This document shows, one piece after another, positions 23,176-34,973 of a stretch of 64,000 nucleotides of DNA. Under the pieces are notes generated by a model. The model worked only from the letters and a program-made list of their open reading frames with translations. It was not told the DNA's origin and ran no database searches. This DNA comes from Hedera helix (taxonomy: Eukaryota; Streptophyta; Magnoliopsida; Apiales; Araliaceae), in assembly GCA_947179155.2 (NCBI GenBank), contig OX359268.1:5001-69000 (forward strand). The letters are read 5' to 3'. Numbering within the stretch: position 1 is the stretch's first letter; every line of letters starts with the position of its first letter. The position numbers and the translations under genes are program-made.

Positions 23176-25212
23176 ATGGCACTCAACAAGAATGGATCGG
23201 AACTCGGTGGAGGTAACAGACCACCTATGTGTAATAAAGAAAAATTTGCTAACTGGAAAGTTTGTATGTAGGCTTACATGGATGCTATAGATGATGAACT
23301 GTTCGAGACAGTGCTGAATGGGTCATTCATACCAATGAAGCTTTCACTATCAACTGAAGATCCAAGCAAGCTAGTAGCAAAGAAAAGAGACGAATGGACA
23401 GACAATGAAAAGAAGGATGTTCAAAGAGACAAAAGGGCTAAGAACATCTTATTTCAATCTCTGGATGATGATCTATTTGAGAACGTTGTCAACTGCAAAA
23501 CAGCTCAAGAAGTATGGAAAACTCTGTTGATCATGCATGAAGGAACAGAAGAAGTCAGAGAAAATAAGCAATCACTGCTTGTTCAGCAGTATGAGATGTT
23601 CATCCACATCTCTGGTGAAAACATTATAACCACCTACGAGAGATTTAACTTGCTACTAAACTCTCTTAGATCTTATGGAAAAATCTATCCAAACAGAGAC
23701 CTCGTCATTAAATTCATGAGATCTTTGCCAAGCAAATGGGATGCCAAAACAACAGCCATCCAAGAGTCAAAGAACCTGCACGAGATGACTGTACAGCAGT
23801 TATATGGAAATCTTCTCACCTATGAGCTGGAGCTAAATCAAAGAGCAGAAAATCTATCTGGAGAAAGAAAGAAAGAGAAAAACATTGCTCTTAAAGCCTC
23901 AGCCTCAACTCACAGAAGCAATCACAAGGATACCTCTGACTCTGACAAAGATGAATCAAATGATGATGAAGGAGTTGCCATGCTAGTCAGACATTTTAAA
24001 AGATTCATCAACAGAAATAAACCTCAGAAGTTCAGAAGCAACATCAACAAAGAACAAGCAAATGACCTTTGCTACAATTGCAAAAAGCCAGGTCATTTCA
24101 TTGCTAAATGTCCAAAACCCTTAAGAGAAGAGGTGAAGAGGGACAAAACAAGAGCAAATCCAAAAAGAGAATTCAAAAGCTTCCACAAACAAAAGAAGAA
24201 GGACAAAAGCTTCATAGCTGAAGGCTCCTGGAGTGACTCAGAAGAAGAACTAAATTCTGAGTCAAGTGATGATGAAGAGCCACAGAAGGCCAACCTGTGT
24301 TTAATGGCAAATGAAGAAGGAAGCAGCAAAAAGGAATTCATCATAGATGAGGTATTTGATTTCTATTCTCCTGATTTAAGCATTGATGATCTTAGAGAAG
24401 GCATGCATGACTTAATGACAGAATTGCACAAATATATATAATTGTTTAGAAAGTTATCTAAAGATTACTCTCATCTAAAAGAGGATAAAGAAAAAATAAG
24501 CATGGAATTAGAAGCCTAAGTTCAAACTGCAAAATTTTACTCTAATCTTGAAACTGAGAATAAAAGACTAAAAGAGAGAAATGAGTTGAGCACTCATAAA
24601 GAATCCTCACTAGTATCCAAGATTCAAGAACTAGAAAATACAATTTCTATGTGGAATAAGTCTAGTTCGTCTATGGACACCCTGATCTCAAGTCAAAGAG
24701 ATGTGACTGATAGATCAGGATTAGGTTTTGAGAATTTATTCTCAGAACCCAATGTGGAGAAGTCAGTGGAAATAAATGAAGGCAAATCCTTTAATTTTAA
24801 TAAAGGAATTGTGTTCATTAAATCCTCTGATTCGATATCTCCCATCCATCCACATTCTGCTAAACCTACAATCAGTTTTAACAAAACTCACACTGGTCTT
24901 GGATTCAGAAATTTGAAAAATAAGTCATGCAAAACTCACTCTACGAATCATGAGAATCGTAGAGTAGTATGGAAGCAGAATGTAGATCAGCAAAAGACTA
25001 TGAGAAATCATAATCCATACAAATCCTGGACGAACAAAAAGTCACAAATACACACATATCATTATCAATATCATATCAATCATAGGCACCCTCATAAAAA
25101 TAATAAATATTTGTTAAGATATCATAGAATGCAATGATCTAAAATCAAACAGATTTGGGTCCCAAAAGGTACTAACAAAGCAGGACCCAAACAAATATGG
25201 GTACCAAAATGA
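23176..25212 (+). pseudogene. Sirevirus gag
   Basis: The frame starts at ATG 23176 (MALNKNGSELGGG). It is cut by TAG at codon 32 (23269-23271) and stays open from 23278 to the TAA at 24439-24441. The copia gag core (UBN2/DUF4219-like) covers about residues 40-220, with KNILFQSLDDDLFENV and VWKTLLIMHEG. One CCHC knuckle, CYNCKKPGHFIAKC, is at about 24070-24111, followed by a Lys-rich and then an acidic Ser-rich tail. The same frame continues past the TAA as a coiled-coil segment and a Gln/His/Asn-rich linker with more stops (about 24517 and 25135), ending with two IWVPK motifs near 25150-25212. Those motifs usually stand just before protease in Sireviruses. Confidence 0.85.
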
Positions 25213-25219
25213 AGATTGA

Positions 25220-28200
25220 TTTGTTATACAGGTAAAGAGATCCATCTGGTATCTTGACAGTGGATGCTCATGGCACATGACAGGAGATAAGACTCTTCTA
25301 TCAGAGTTTAAAGAAAAAGATGGACCTGCTGTTATTTTTGGAGATAACAACTCAGGGAAAACCAGGGGTTATGGCTCAACTGGGAATGGTGCAATATCCT
25401 TCAGTAAAGTGGCATATGTTGAGGGACTAAAGCACAACTTGCTAAGCATAAGTCAGCTCTGTGATAAATGACATCAAGTCACCTTCCTCAACAACCAATG
25501 CCAAGTTAGAGACTTGAAAACTAATTCTCTAAAGCTAGAAGGAGTTCGAGAAGGAAATGTCTATGTGGTCAATCTTGCTAAATTAAGAAACAAACTGTCT
25601 GTTTTCTTGCTAAAGCCTCTGAAGATATGTGTTGGCTCTGGCATAGGAGGTTATCTCATCTTAACTTCAAGAGCATTTCAAAGCTTGCCTCCAAAGATCT
25701 AGTAAAAAGATTGCCAAAGTTAAATTTCATTAAAGAAAGGCCCTGCAAAGCTTGTCAGTTTGGAAAACAAACAAAGACGTCATTCCAAAGCAAATCAGCA
25801 AACTCAAATGATAGAGCTCTTCAACTACTTCACATGGATTTATTCGGACCAGTATCTACGACCAGCCTCGGAGGAAAGAGATACTCTCTAGTTGTAGTTG
25901 ATGACTACACTAGATATACATGGATATTCTTTCTAAGCTCTAAAGATGAAACCATTTCACATCTCATCAAGCTCTTCAGACTGATCATGAATGAAAAGGG
26001 CGAAAAGATCAAGGCCATCAGAAGTGATCATGGACGAGAATTTGATTTTTCAGAAATGGACCTGTTCTATGAAGAAAATGGAATAAATCACAACTTCTCA
26101 GCCCCAAGAACGCCTCAGCAAAATGGAGTTGCAGAAAGGAAAAATAGGACTCTTATTGAAGCCGAAAGAACCCTCTTAGCAGCAGCCTCTCTTCCTGAAT
26201 ATTTCTGGGCTGAAGTCATCAGTACTGCATGCTACACTCAAAACAGGTCACTCATACACTCAACATTGAAGAAAACTCCGTACGAATTATGGAAAGGAAG
26301 AAAGACAAATATAAGTTATTTTCATGCGTTTGGTTGCCTGTGCTACATACTCAACAATGGCAAGAAGCATCTAACCAAATTCCAGCCAAAATCAGATGAA
26401 GGAATCTTCCTTGGTTATGCAACAGATAGCAGAGCATTTAGAGTGTTCAACAAGGAGTCACTAACTGTTGAAATCTCCATCCACGTCACATTCGATGAAT
26501 CAGATCCTAAAAAGAAAAGATCACCATTCAATGAGTGCGCAGACACAAGCTCAACGATCGAAGAACTCAAAATCGTAGAGTCCGACTCTACGACCATGGA
26601 ACCAGCAACAGAAAACGTTGAGCTAGGAGAGGAAATCGTAGAGCTCACCACATCAGACATTGGAACTCTACGTTCAGAACCAGAAGCTGATTTAGAGGAA
26701 CTCAGACAAGAAGGCACCAGAACAGACGTCCTTAGCAGAATAAAATGGACCAAAGATCACACTCAAGATCTTATTATTGGAGATTCAAACACCGAAATCA
26801 AGACTAGAGCTGCAACCTCTAATGAATGCTTTTACCTAAGTTTTCTCTCTCAAGAGGAACCCAAGAAGATCGAAGAGGCCTTAGGAGATTCAAGTTGGAT
26901 AGAGGCCATGCAAGAGGAGCTAAATCAATTTGAAAGAAGCAAGGTCTGGAGATTAGTGGCCAGGCCTCAGCATAAACCTGTCATTGGCACCAAATGGGTT
27001 TTCAGAAACAAGATGGATGAAAATGGTGTGATAACAAGGAACAAAACAAGACTAGTGGCCAAAGATTACTCTCAAGAAGAAGGAATTGACTACGATGAAA
27101 CATATGCTCCAATTGCCAGGTTGGAAGCCATAAGAATCTTCCTTGCCCATGCTGCTCACATGAAGTTCAAAGTTTTCCAAATGGATGTCAAGAGTGTTTT
27201 TCTAAATGGGGAACTCCAAGAAGAAGTTTACGTGGAACAACCTCCAGGTTTCATCAATCCAACTTTTTCAAATTATGTTTATAAATTAGATAAAACACTA
27301 TATGGTCTAAAACACGCACCTAGAGCATGGTATGAAACCTTAACTAACTTTCTCATTGAAAAGGGATTTACTAGAGGAAGAATTGATACTACCTTATTTT
27401 TTAGAAAACATAAGGATAAGACACTGCTAGTTCAAATTTATGTAGATGATATCATATTTGGTTCCTTTGATGAAAAATTATGTGAAAGATTTGCCAAGCT
27501 TATGCAGAGCAAATTTGAAATGAGCATGATGGGAGAACTCAACTCCTTCCTTGGACTACAAGTGAAGCAGACTGATGAAGGCATATTCATTAATCAAGCC
27601 AAATACATCAAAGACTTATTAAAGAAATATGGCATGGAATCTGCGTCTATCATGAAGAATCCTATTCCACCTGCCACCAAGCTTGACAAAGATGAAAATG
27701 GTAAATCCACTGAAATCACTCAGTACAGAGGTATGATAGGTTCACTATTATATCTTACTGCAAGTCGACCAGATATAATGTTTGCTACATGTATATGTGC
27801 TAGATTTCAGGCTAACCCCAAAGAGTCTCATCTATTAGCTGTGAAAAGAATTTTCAAGTATCTTAAAGGAACTCCAAATTTAGGATTATGGTATCCCAAG
27901 GAGTCCTCCTTTGATCTTATGGGATACTCAGATGCTGACTATACAGGATGCAAAATAGACAGAAAAAGCACAAGTGGAACTTGCCAGATGCTTGGCAACA
28001 GACTTGTTTCTTGGTTTAGTAAAAAGCAGAACTCAGTATCAACATCTACTGCAGAAGCTGAATATATAGCCGCAGGCAGTTGCTGTGCACAAATTTTATG
28101 AATGAAGACTCAACTTGCAGACTATGGGTTTGAGCTTAATTCTATTCCTATATACTGTGATAATACTAGTGCAATTGCCATCACACATAATCCTGTTATG

Positions 28201-28386
28201 CACTCAAGAACTAAGCACATAGATATAAGATATCATTTCATCAGGGATCATGTACAAAATGGAAATATATCACTTCACTACATCCCAACTGAAGATCAAC
28301 TAGCATATGTCTTTACAAAGCCTTTAGATGAATCAAGATTTAATAAACTAATAAGTGAGTTAGGAATGCTAAATCTAGACCCTTAA
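25220..28386 (+). pseudogene. Sirevirus protease-integrase-RT-RNase H
   Basis: Protease: WYLDSGCSWHMTGDK at about 25247. This frame has a TGA at 25469-25471 and shifts near 25600. Integrase (from 25627): H/H/C/C in WHRRLSHLNF ... CKACQFGK, catalytic Asp in LLHMDLFGP, Asp in IRSDHGREF and Glu in GVAERKNRTL. A linker at about 26430-26760 is acidic and carries hairpin motifs in its DNA. RT: MDVKSVFLNGELQEEVYVEQ, active site YVDDIIFGS, and the SRPDIMFA block. RNase H: GYSDADYTG and STAEAEYIA. A TGA at 28099-28101 splits the RNase H. The rest runs to TAA at 28384-28386 (KHIDIRYHFIRD). Domain order and length are normal for the lineage, but the polyprotein cannot be made in full. Confidence 0.9.
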
Positions 28387-28878
28387 TATATATATCATTT
28401 TTTTTATATACTAACTCTGCAGAAATAAAAGTGAGCGAGGAAAATTAGTAAAAGTCAAAATCGTGAAATACACTAAACGATCATCAGGCAAGAGATCGTA
28501 GAGTTTACTCAACGATTGTCAGGCCAAGATCGTAGAATAAACTTCAATCCGTAGAGCTCACTTAACGATTGGCAAGCCAAGGGTCGCAGAGTTTTCCTTA
28601 TCGTAAAGCTAACTCAACGAACATCAACAAGATTTGAAGTAACGAGGGATCGTAAATCTCTAGGGGCAAAAAGGTCATCGACCAAATGAGATGTTCCTAT
28701 CAGAACATGACACGCGTCTCAGCAAACTTAGAGGAAAGTTTTAAATACTTTGAAAACTGCACGTCGTTTATTTCATCAAATCAAAGATCTAACATTTCTA
28801 TCCATCTCTCTCAATTCAAAACCCTAAGTTTTCAATACTCAGTTAAATCGTTCCTACTATTTCAGGAAAAACTACCAA
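28387..28878 (+). other. Intergenic leader between pol and the 3' ORF
   Basis: After a short AT-rich stretch, 28480-28680 has repeated ATCGTAGAG, ATCGTAGAA, ACGATTG and CGTAGAGCTC words, the same motif as in the LTR hairpins. It includes phrases like AACGATTGTCAGGCCAAG and AACGATTGGCAAGCCAAG, i.e. a diverged direct repeat of about 60 bp. It could be a promoter, a splice region or an RNA structure for the downstream ORF. Confidence 0.6.
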
Positions 28879-31534
28879 ATGGCACCTGCACAAGTCATTT
28901 CTGGAAACGAGCTCAACTTCGAAGCTTTCACATCGGCAGATAAGCATTTCAAAAGGATAATCTAGTGCTCGAAAAGGCGGGTCTACGAGAAGCTCTGGGA
29001 ACTAATACGAGGATTCTGTCAAAGCTTATCCGAGAATTTTACATAAATGGATCCTATGCAAATGGAACTCTAACCACTACTGTAAGAGGAGTACAGCTCA
29101 ACCTCACTGCTGAAGAATTTAATCTTGCCCTAGGATTCAAGCAATGAGGCCTCACATCTCTAACTATGGTGAATACCGAAGAAGGCCTGAGAAGAATGTA
29201 CCATCAAAAGAATCCAGGACTAAACGGTTTAAAGAAGAAAGAATTTCCTCAGAAATATGAGTTCCTGGCAGACGTGGTTGGTAAATGCCTTCTATGCAAA
29301 GACTCAGCTCATGACTCAGTCAGTGAGGTGCAGCTGAAATTGATGACAGCTATAGTCAAGAAGACAAATATCAACTATGGCTCTTTGCTGATGGAATGGA
29401 TAGGGAACTGGATCCAGAATACGGAAAAAGCAAAGGAGTCCAGAAAAATGTTCTATGGGAGATTCATCAGCATTCTCCTTAGATCATCTTTGGGGGATCT
29501 GATTGAGCCTGACGAAGGAGAAACCCTAAACACAAACAAAAGAATCACCCAGTGAATCTTCGACAACTGGAGGAGGAATCCAGTTGAAAACAGGAAACTA
29601 TTCCGGTTAGGGGATAGTGAAGGAACGCAGAGTAGGGCAGGGCCATCTCTATTAAAGAACACTCCTACAGAAGAGGAATCTCAGGAAGTTAGCAATCAAT
29701 CTCAGGGTCTCATCAGAAAGAGAAAAGGAAAGAAAGCCCTTGAGATTGAAGAACCTCAGGGCTCATCTAATGAGGCTCTTAATGCTGCTCCTGAAGAGAA
29801 GGCTGCATCAGAGGATGAAGACTCTGATCTGCGAAGGGAAACTCACAGCAAGTATGAAGTTGAAGAGGCAACCCCAAAAGAGCCAAAAAGAAAGAGAAGA
29901 AGGCTAGTCAAATTAGCTGACAAAGACTCAGTAGCTAAGGGGGAGCTACTTGAAAAAGCTGTCATGTATCCAGTTGAGAAGGAGTCTTCTATAGCAGCTG
30001 AGCCTATGGATGCTCGGGCTGAGAGGGAGTCTCACGAAGATACTTCAGTCCCTTCAGATACAATGAATACTGATAAAGAGGATGACATCGAAATAGTGGC
30101 CGTTGGAAGAGATGAGCAAAGGCATCTGAACTACAACTGCTTGCTGAAATTTTTGCCACTAATGCCATTCCACCGAGCTCTGGTTCACAATGCATGGGAT
30201 CAAGTTTTCTGGACATTCAAAGCTTACCCAAATGTGGTGATTATAGCTCAAGGCTATCCTCAGAATCTGTTTTATGCCCAGAAGCTTATTTCTTGCAGCC
30301 CCTTCTCACATTCTTTAGGGCAAAAGGTACATGTTATTCCTCTAGCCCTCATTCATATTCATACACCCTCATCTATGTTCAATAAATTTGAGGAGTCCCC
30401 AAATACCAACTCTGCTTCAAACTCTACGATCAACACATCCCCGATCGTAGAGTCACCACCCTCTACGACTGGTGGTCAAGACAACCTATCTAATCAAAAC
30501 ATAGAGTGCCCTCCAGACTCTCCTGAAATTCTGCCTACTCAGCAAACAATTCCTCCGGCTCCATCTTCAAGACTCCTATTAACTCACGAGGATATTCCCT
30601 CCACCTCTGGTCACGAATACTTTCATATTCCAAGCTCTACGGCTGACCAGGGACAATCATCTCAACTTCTCCAGGAAATTTTAGACAAGGTATCTCGGCT
30701 TCCTACATTTGAGGGCTTAACTGACTTGACAAGCCATATCCATACAGAGATACAAAATGACATGGCATCGAAATCCCACAACCTTCAACGTAGAATGGAC
30801 GATATCATTGATGCTGCCAATGGTCTCTCTACCAGTCTGAATAAATAATTTTCCACAAGATTGAAGCAGCTAACGGCAGCAGTCTCTGAAAATCTCCAAG
30901 TAAGGGATAAAATTATTCTGGAAGCCTTGAACTCACATCAGCAGGCCATTGTTATTCTTCAAGAAACCAATGATAAATCTATCACCCTCCTCAGTAATGA
31001 AATCATTGCCTTGAAGGACTCTCTCACTGAACAAAAACATCGGCTGAATGACACTTTGTCATTGGTGGAGCAAAAATAAATCATGGCTGATGAAAGACTC
31101 CAAGCCCACCAAGATGATGTCGCTGCCACTAAGACCCAACTTCAAGAAATTATTCAGGGTATACAGCAGCTTTCAGAACAGGTAGCAACAATTAATGATG
31201 CCAACAAGGGGAGAAGAAACTGAGCACAGCAGAGCAAACAAGAACTAGCTCAGACTACAGCAGAAGAGGAAGAGCACCTCAAGGGATGAGGATGGTTCAA
31301 ACTTCAATACATCCTCCTAGATTCGAAGCAGTACCATCTCGTCCCAGACAGGAGGTGACAGCAAGACCTTCTTCCTCATCAATGAGGCCTTCTAGCTCAC
31401 AGGAATGGTTTCAAATTAAAGAAGAAGAAGCTGTGTTGAGGGAAGAAGAACTGAGAAAAGCTGAAGATGAAAGGAGAGCATTCTTCAGGCAGAGGGAAGA
31501 AGAAGGCAGAAGACCTCCTAGCAGAAGGAGATAA
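28879..31534 (+). pseudogene. Extra 3' ORF of the Sirevirus (env-like position), degenerate
   Basis: ATG 28879 (MAPAQVISGNELNFEAF) meets TAG at 28963. The phase then changes, and one frame stays coding-like from about 28965 to 31220. It is broken only by stops at about 29145, 29553, 30846, 31077 and 31221. A further shift leads to the last segment ending at TAA 31532-31534. Total is about 880 codons. The N-terminal part (IREFYINGSYAN, TVRGVQLNLTAEEF, LMEWIGNWI) resembles the plant retrotransposon domain Pfam calls 'Putative plant transposon protein', from memory. Next come a Glu/Lys-rich part with a nuclear-signal-like PKRKRRR, a Pro/Ser/Thr-rich linker, a coiled coil (about 30660-31200) and a Glu/Arg-rich end. 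No signal peptide or clear membrane segment was seen. Function unknown; the position is that of the env-like gene of some Sireviruses. Confidence 0.7.
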
Positions 31535-31725
31535 GTTTTTTTTTTTTTTATTTCTTTTTCTGTTGTTTTCTCAATTGTATCATCTGACTAAAACATCAAT
31601 AAAATTCATATTTTTCTCTAGAAAATACAGTTGCTCACTGTATGATTAGGCATTCAATTACTCTTGCATTTTTCCTATTTTAATATGTTCAAATCGGTAT
31701 CTGTTAATAATGTTGTCATCATCAA

Positions 31726-31737
31726 ATTGGGGGAGAT
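31726..31737 (+). other. Polypurine tract
   Basis: ATTGGGGGAGAT directly precedes the 3' LTR at 31738. This form is usual for Sireviruses. Confidence 0.85.
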
Positions 31738-33317
31738 TGTTGAACATTGAATGATTAAATTTGATGATAAGAAATAATGTACAAGGGTTGTATTAGATAA
31801 GATCAAAACTGTTAGGTTGATCTCTTGTTAATTGTATAAAAGTCTTTTGTGTTGTACTAAGACTTAGATAGATCAAAACTATTAGGTTGATCTGTTGGTG
31901 TAATAAAATCGTAGAAAGAACTCTACGATTTATGTCAAGGAAACTCTACGATTTGAACAGACTCTACGATCAAGGCAACCAATCGTAGAATGGACTCTAC
32001 GATTGTGATTCAGAAGACTCTACGATCAAGGCAACCAATCGTAGAATGGACTCTACGATTGTGGTCCAGAAGACTCTACGACCAAACAGACTATGTTCTT
32101 TACGAGAAACCTTAAATTGAACTCTGCGATCAACAGTCTAACAGTTGAGTAAACTCTACGATGATCAGTAAGAGATGATCCTTTACAGATCAATAACGTC
32201 AGCAGGGATATTCGTAGAGTTGATCACATAAGGTCGTTGAGCAAAAAGGCAAGAGACTTCACGTTTCTTGGATCAGGAGCTATTCTATTCAAGCATTCAA
32301 TCTTCATCAAAGTAACCAAAAAGGAAGCCTCTGCAAATCGATCAAGTCAGAAAAGTCAGGAGTCTGACCCAAGCGCACTATGGAACAGAAAGAAGACTTT
32401 CAAGGCAGAAAAGTCAGAAGACTGTGTCCTATCAGTCCTATAGTTTGGAAGGACCAAACGACTCTATAAAAGTTGGTGGGAACCTACAACTGACATATCT
32501 GTCCCAAAGGAAAAAGGAAACAACCTTCCATGGACTAACAGGTCAGATCAAATAAAATCTCATCAAAGCTTTAATGAGCTATATTAATATAATATACAGC
32601 AGCTCTCCTCTGTGAGGTAACGGAAAGAAATACAAGTTCAAGAAGATGATCCAACGGGAAGAAATATAAAGCCCTAAACTCTTAAATACTAAGATCAGCA
32701 AAAGAAAAAAGAAGCACTGCACAAAAGGAAAAACGCAAGAAGTGAAAAGGATTGAACTCATAAGAAAGCTTGCATTGCTACTAAGCCTTTCAAACACTCA
32801 AGATAATAAGCAACTTAGTAGCACATCCAAATATACATCAATCCAGAAGAGTTCTTTGTGAACTGGTGTAAGCAAGTATGTTAAACTTGGAAAGTTCTGT
32901 GTGAACTAGTGTAAGCAAGTCTGTTAGACTTGTAAGGTTCTTTGTGAACTAAAATTTCAAGACTGCGGGTCTTGAAGGAATCTTAGTGATTCAGATATTG
33001 TAAAAGTATCCTTAGTGGATTTGCTGCTGGAAGAGCAGAACAGTGGAGTATGAGTATTGTGTGCTCTGAACCACTTAAAACCCAGAGTCTCTTTCATTCT
33101 GTCTTTCTTTTGCTATATCTGCCATATAATTATTTGTTGAATTATCACTTTAAAATTTCAAGAAAAGAATGACTAAATCATATTCCGCTGTGTTAAACTT
33201 CTGTTTAAGAATTAATTAAGTAAGATCTTTTCAAACAGAAGAAATTTTTAAAAGAATCTATTCAACCCCCCCCCCCCCCCCCCTTCTAGATTTCTATCGT
33301 GTCATTGGGAACTAACA
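31738..33317 (+). repeat. 3' LTR of the Sirevirus
   Basis: 1580 bp, starting TGTTGAACATTG. It has a second copy of a 56-bp unit (31971-32026 and 32027-32082) that is single in the 5' LTR. One CTCTACGAT word has mutated to CTCTGCGAT. The C run is 18 long (33266-33283). TATA box at 32465-32472. The target duplication AGTTC follows at 33318-33322. Confidence 0.93.
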
Positions 33318-33322
33318 AGTTC

Positions 33323-34500
33323 ATACTAACATATTTTCCTAATCATTCCAACTAAGTTATAATCTTAGCTCTTGTCACATTATTCATGGATTTCCAACAA
33401 CATATTTTTTTAGGCTTTTGAAATCGTATCATACATATTGGGTTTTAAGTGCATCAAAAATCATTTACAAGGTTTTAAACCACTTGCATGTTCATCAACA
33501 TACCTTGATCATTTTAAGTTTTGTAGACACTCCTCATCCCTTATGGAAATCAACTCGGTTCCTATTATAAAACATGATTCATTTGAAAAATATTAACAAA
33601 ACCATGTTCCATTTGAAATCATTTACTAAACCATGTTCATACAATTCCCCCTAAATCATGTTATTAGGTTATATAATACGAAACCAACATGTTTCATGAC
33701 TCTACTACTCTACTCAATGATCTATCAATAGATTAAACACTTGAAATATTAAAGTTTAGAAAAATGCTCTCTTTGAGGATTTTTAACAAACACCTGGTGT
33801 GCATTCATTTATAACTTCAATATGCTTTATATATATATACACATATAAACACATATCGCCTTTCATTACCCTTCCGTATATCATTATAGGATCCACCACA
33901 ACACAACAAACTCCCACATCAAATATAACACAACATAGAAAAATACTAACACCTAAATTAATTACGAGTTTCAAGTAAATGAATACTTTTAACCTTTGTA
34001 TGCTAGAGCTCTTGCTAGGTTCTTCTTGATTGCTTGGAAATTTAATGGGTTCCTCTTGCTTCTCTAACCCACCGGATTACCTCTCTTTGCTAACTCTCTA
34101 TGAAGCTCTACGTGCATACACTTAGAGGAGAAATGAAATGAATAATAACTTTAAGTTGCAAAGGTTTTTAATGTATACAAGGCTGGTTATATATATATAT
34201 ATATATATATAGCCTCTTCCTTTCATCAGCTATATCTATATACACATATGTATATAACTCCAATCTACATTAGTCTAGTTTGCCCCTAAATGGCTCCTAC
34301 CCAGCCCTTACCATGGCTCCTACCCATAGCCCCCATTGGGGCTGCCTAACTCCTCTATCAGCCACCATTGGGACTGCCAAAACAGCCCCTCCATCCTATC
34401 ACTTCGGTCCTTCTTCTTCCTATGCTTCTTACACATATGAGCATATACATAACAAAATGTGGCCCCACAAGGTCTCCTAACTGATACAAAAGCTTATAAA

Positions 34501-34547
<47 letters not shown>

Positions 34548-34973
34548 CCTTACCTTCGTAGCTATTAAAGCACTACAAACATCACATAGACTGCCAACTG
34601 CCTACTTTGCTGATATAATATACACACATATATCTGCTCCCCATTGCAATTAATGCTTCAGCATAATTACATTACTCTGTTACTGAACTTAAGTGATCTC
34701 TCATGCCATTCTAGCTGCTACTCTTGACTTATGTCAAAAGCAATTAATGCTCAAATTGCATATCACACAATGGACTACCGGATTGGGTCCTTCTTCTTGC
34801 CCACTTGACTGTTTCACTTCAACATGTTTAGTATATATATAAACATTGACCTTAGTCATTTATTGCCCAAAGCGTGGGCTGCTACATTCTTAATAACCCA
34901 TAGTGGGTTGCCGAAATGGCTAGAAAAAAAAAACAAGCAACATGGCTGGGTTAAACTTCTTTTACCATATAAC
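33323..34973 (-). repeat. Continuation of the old minus-strand gypsy LTR (probable)
   Basis: Non-coding sequence picking up after the Sirevirus duplication. Continuity is inferred from position; no internal homology proves it. The stretch around 33990-34140, read on the minus strand, has the leader-like style seen near 51600-51740 of the solo LTR. (AT)n microsatellites lie at about 34189-34210 and 34509-34543. No gene seen. The small ORF at 34280-34480 is Pro/Ser/Thr repeats from CCCATTGGGGCTGCC-like wording and is not convincing. Confidence 0.4.

Larger units (their letters stand above)
21596..33317 (+). mobile_element. Sirevirus (Ty1/copia) with an extra 3' ORF
   Basis: 11,722 bp, flanked by AGTTC duplications (21591-21595 and 33318-33322). 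Order: LTR, primer site, gag with CCHC knuckle, protease, integrase, RT, RNase H, 3.3-kb 3' region with a long extra frame, PPT, LTR. Copia order (integrase before RT), the IWVPK repeats before protease, the primer site and the long 3' frame point to the Sirevirus (SIRE/Maximus) lineage. LTRs differ by about 32 substitutions in about 1520 aligned bases plus a 56-bp duplication. Coding frames carry at least a dozen stops or shifts in total, so the copy is dead. Confidence 0.93.

Noticed and set aside
26415..26753. 112-codon Ser-rich minus-strand ORF in the Sirevirus linker
   Set aside because: It is antisense to the acidic integrase-RT linker; Ser runs come from the complementary codons.
28879..31534. 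Calling the 3' ORF an envelope gene
   Set aside because: Position fits, but I see no signal peptide, no clear membrane segment and no fusion motif. Coiled coil and nuclear-signal-like features point elsewhere.
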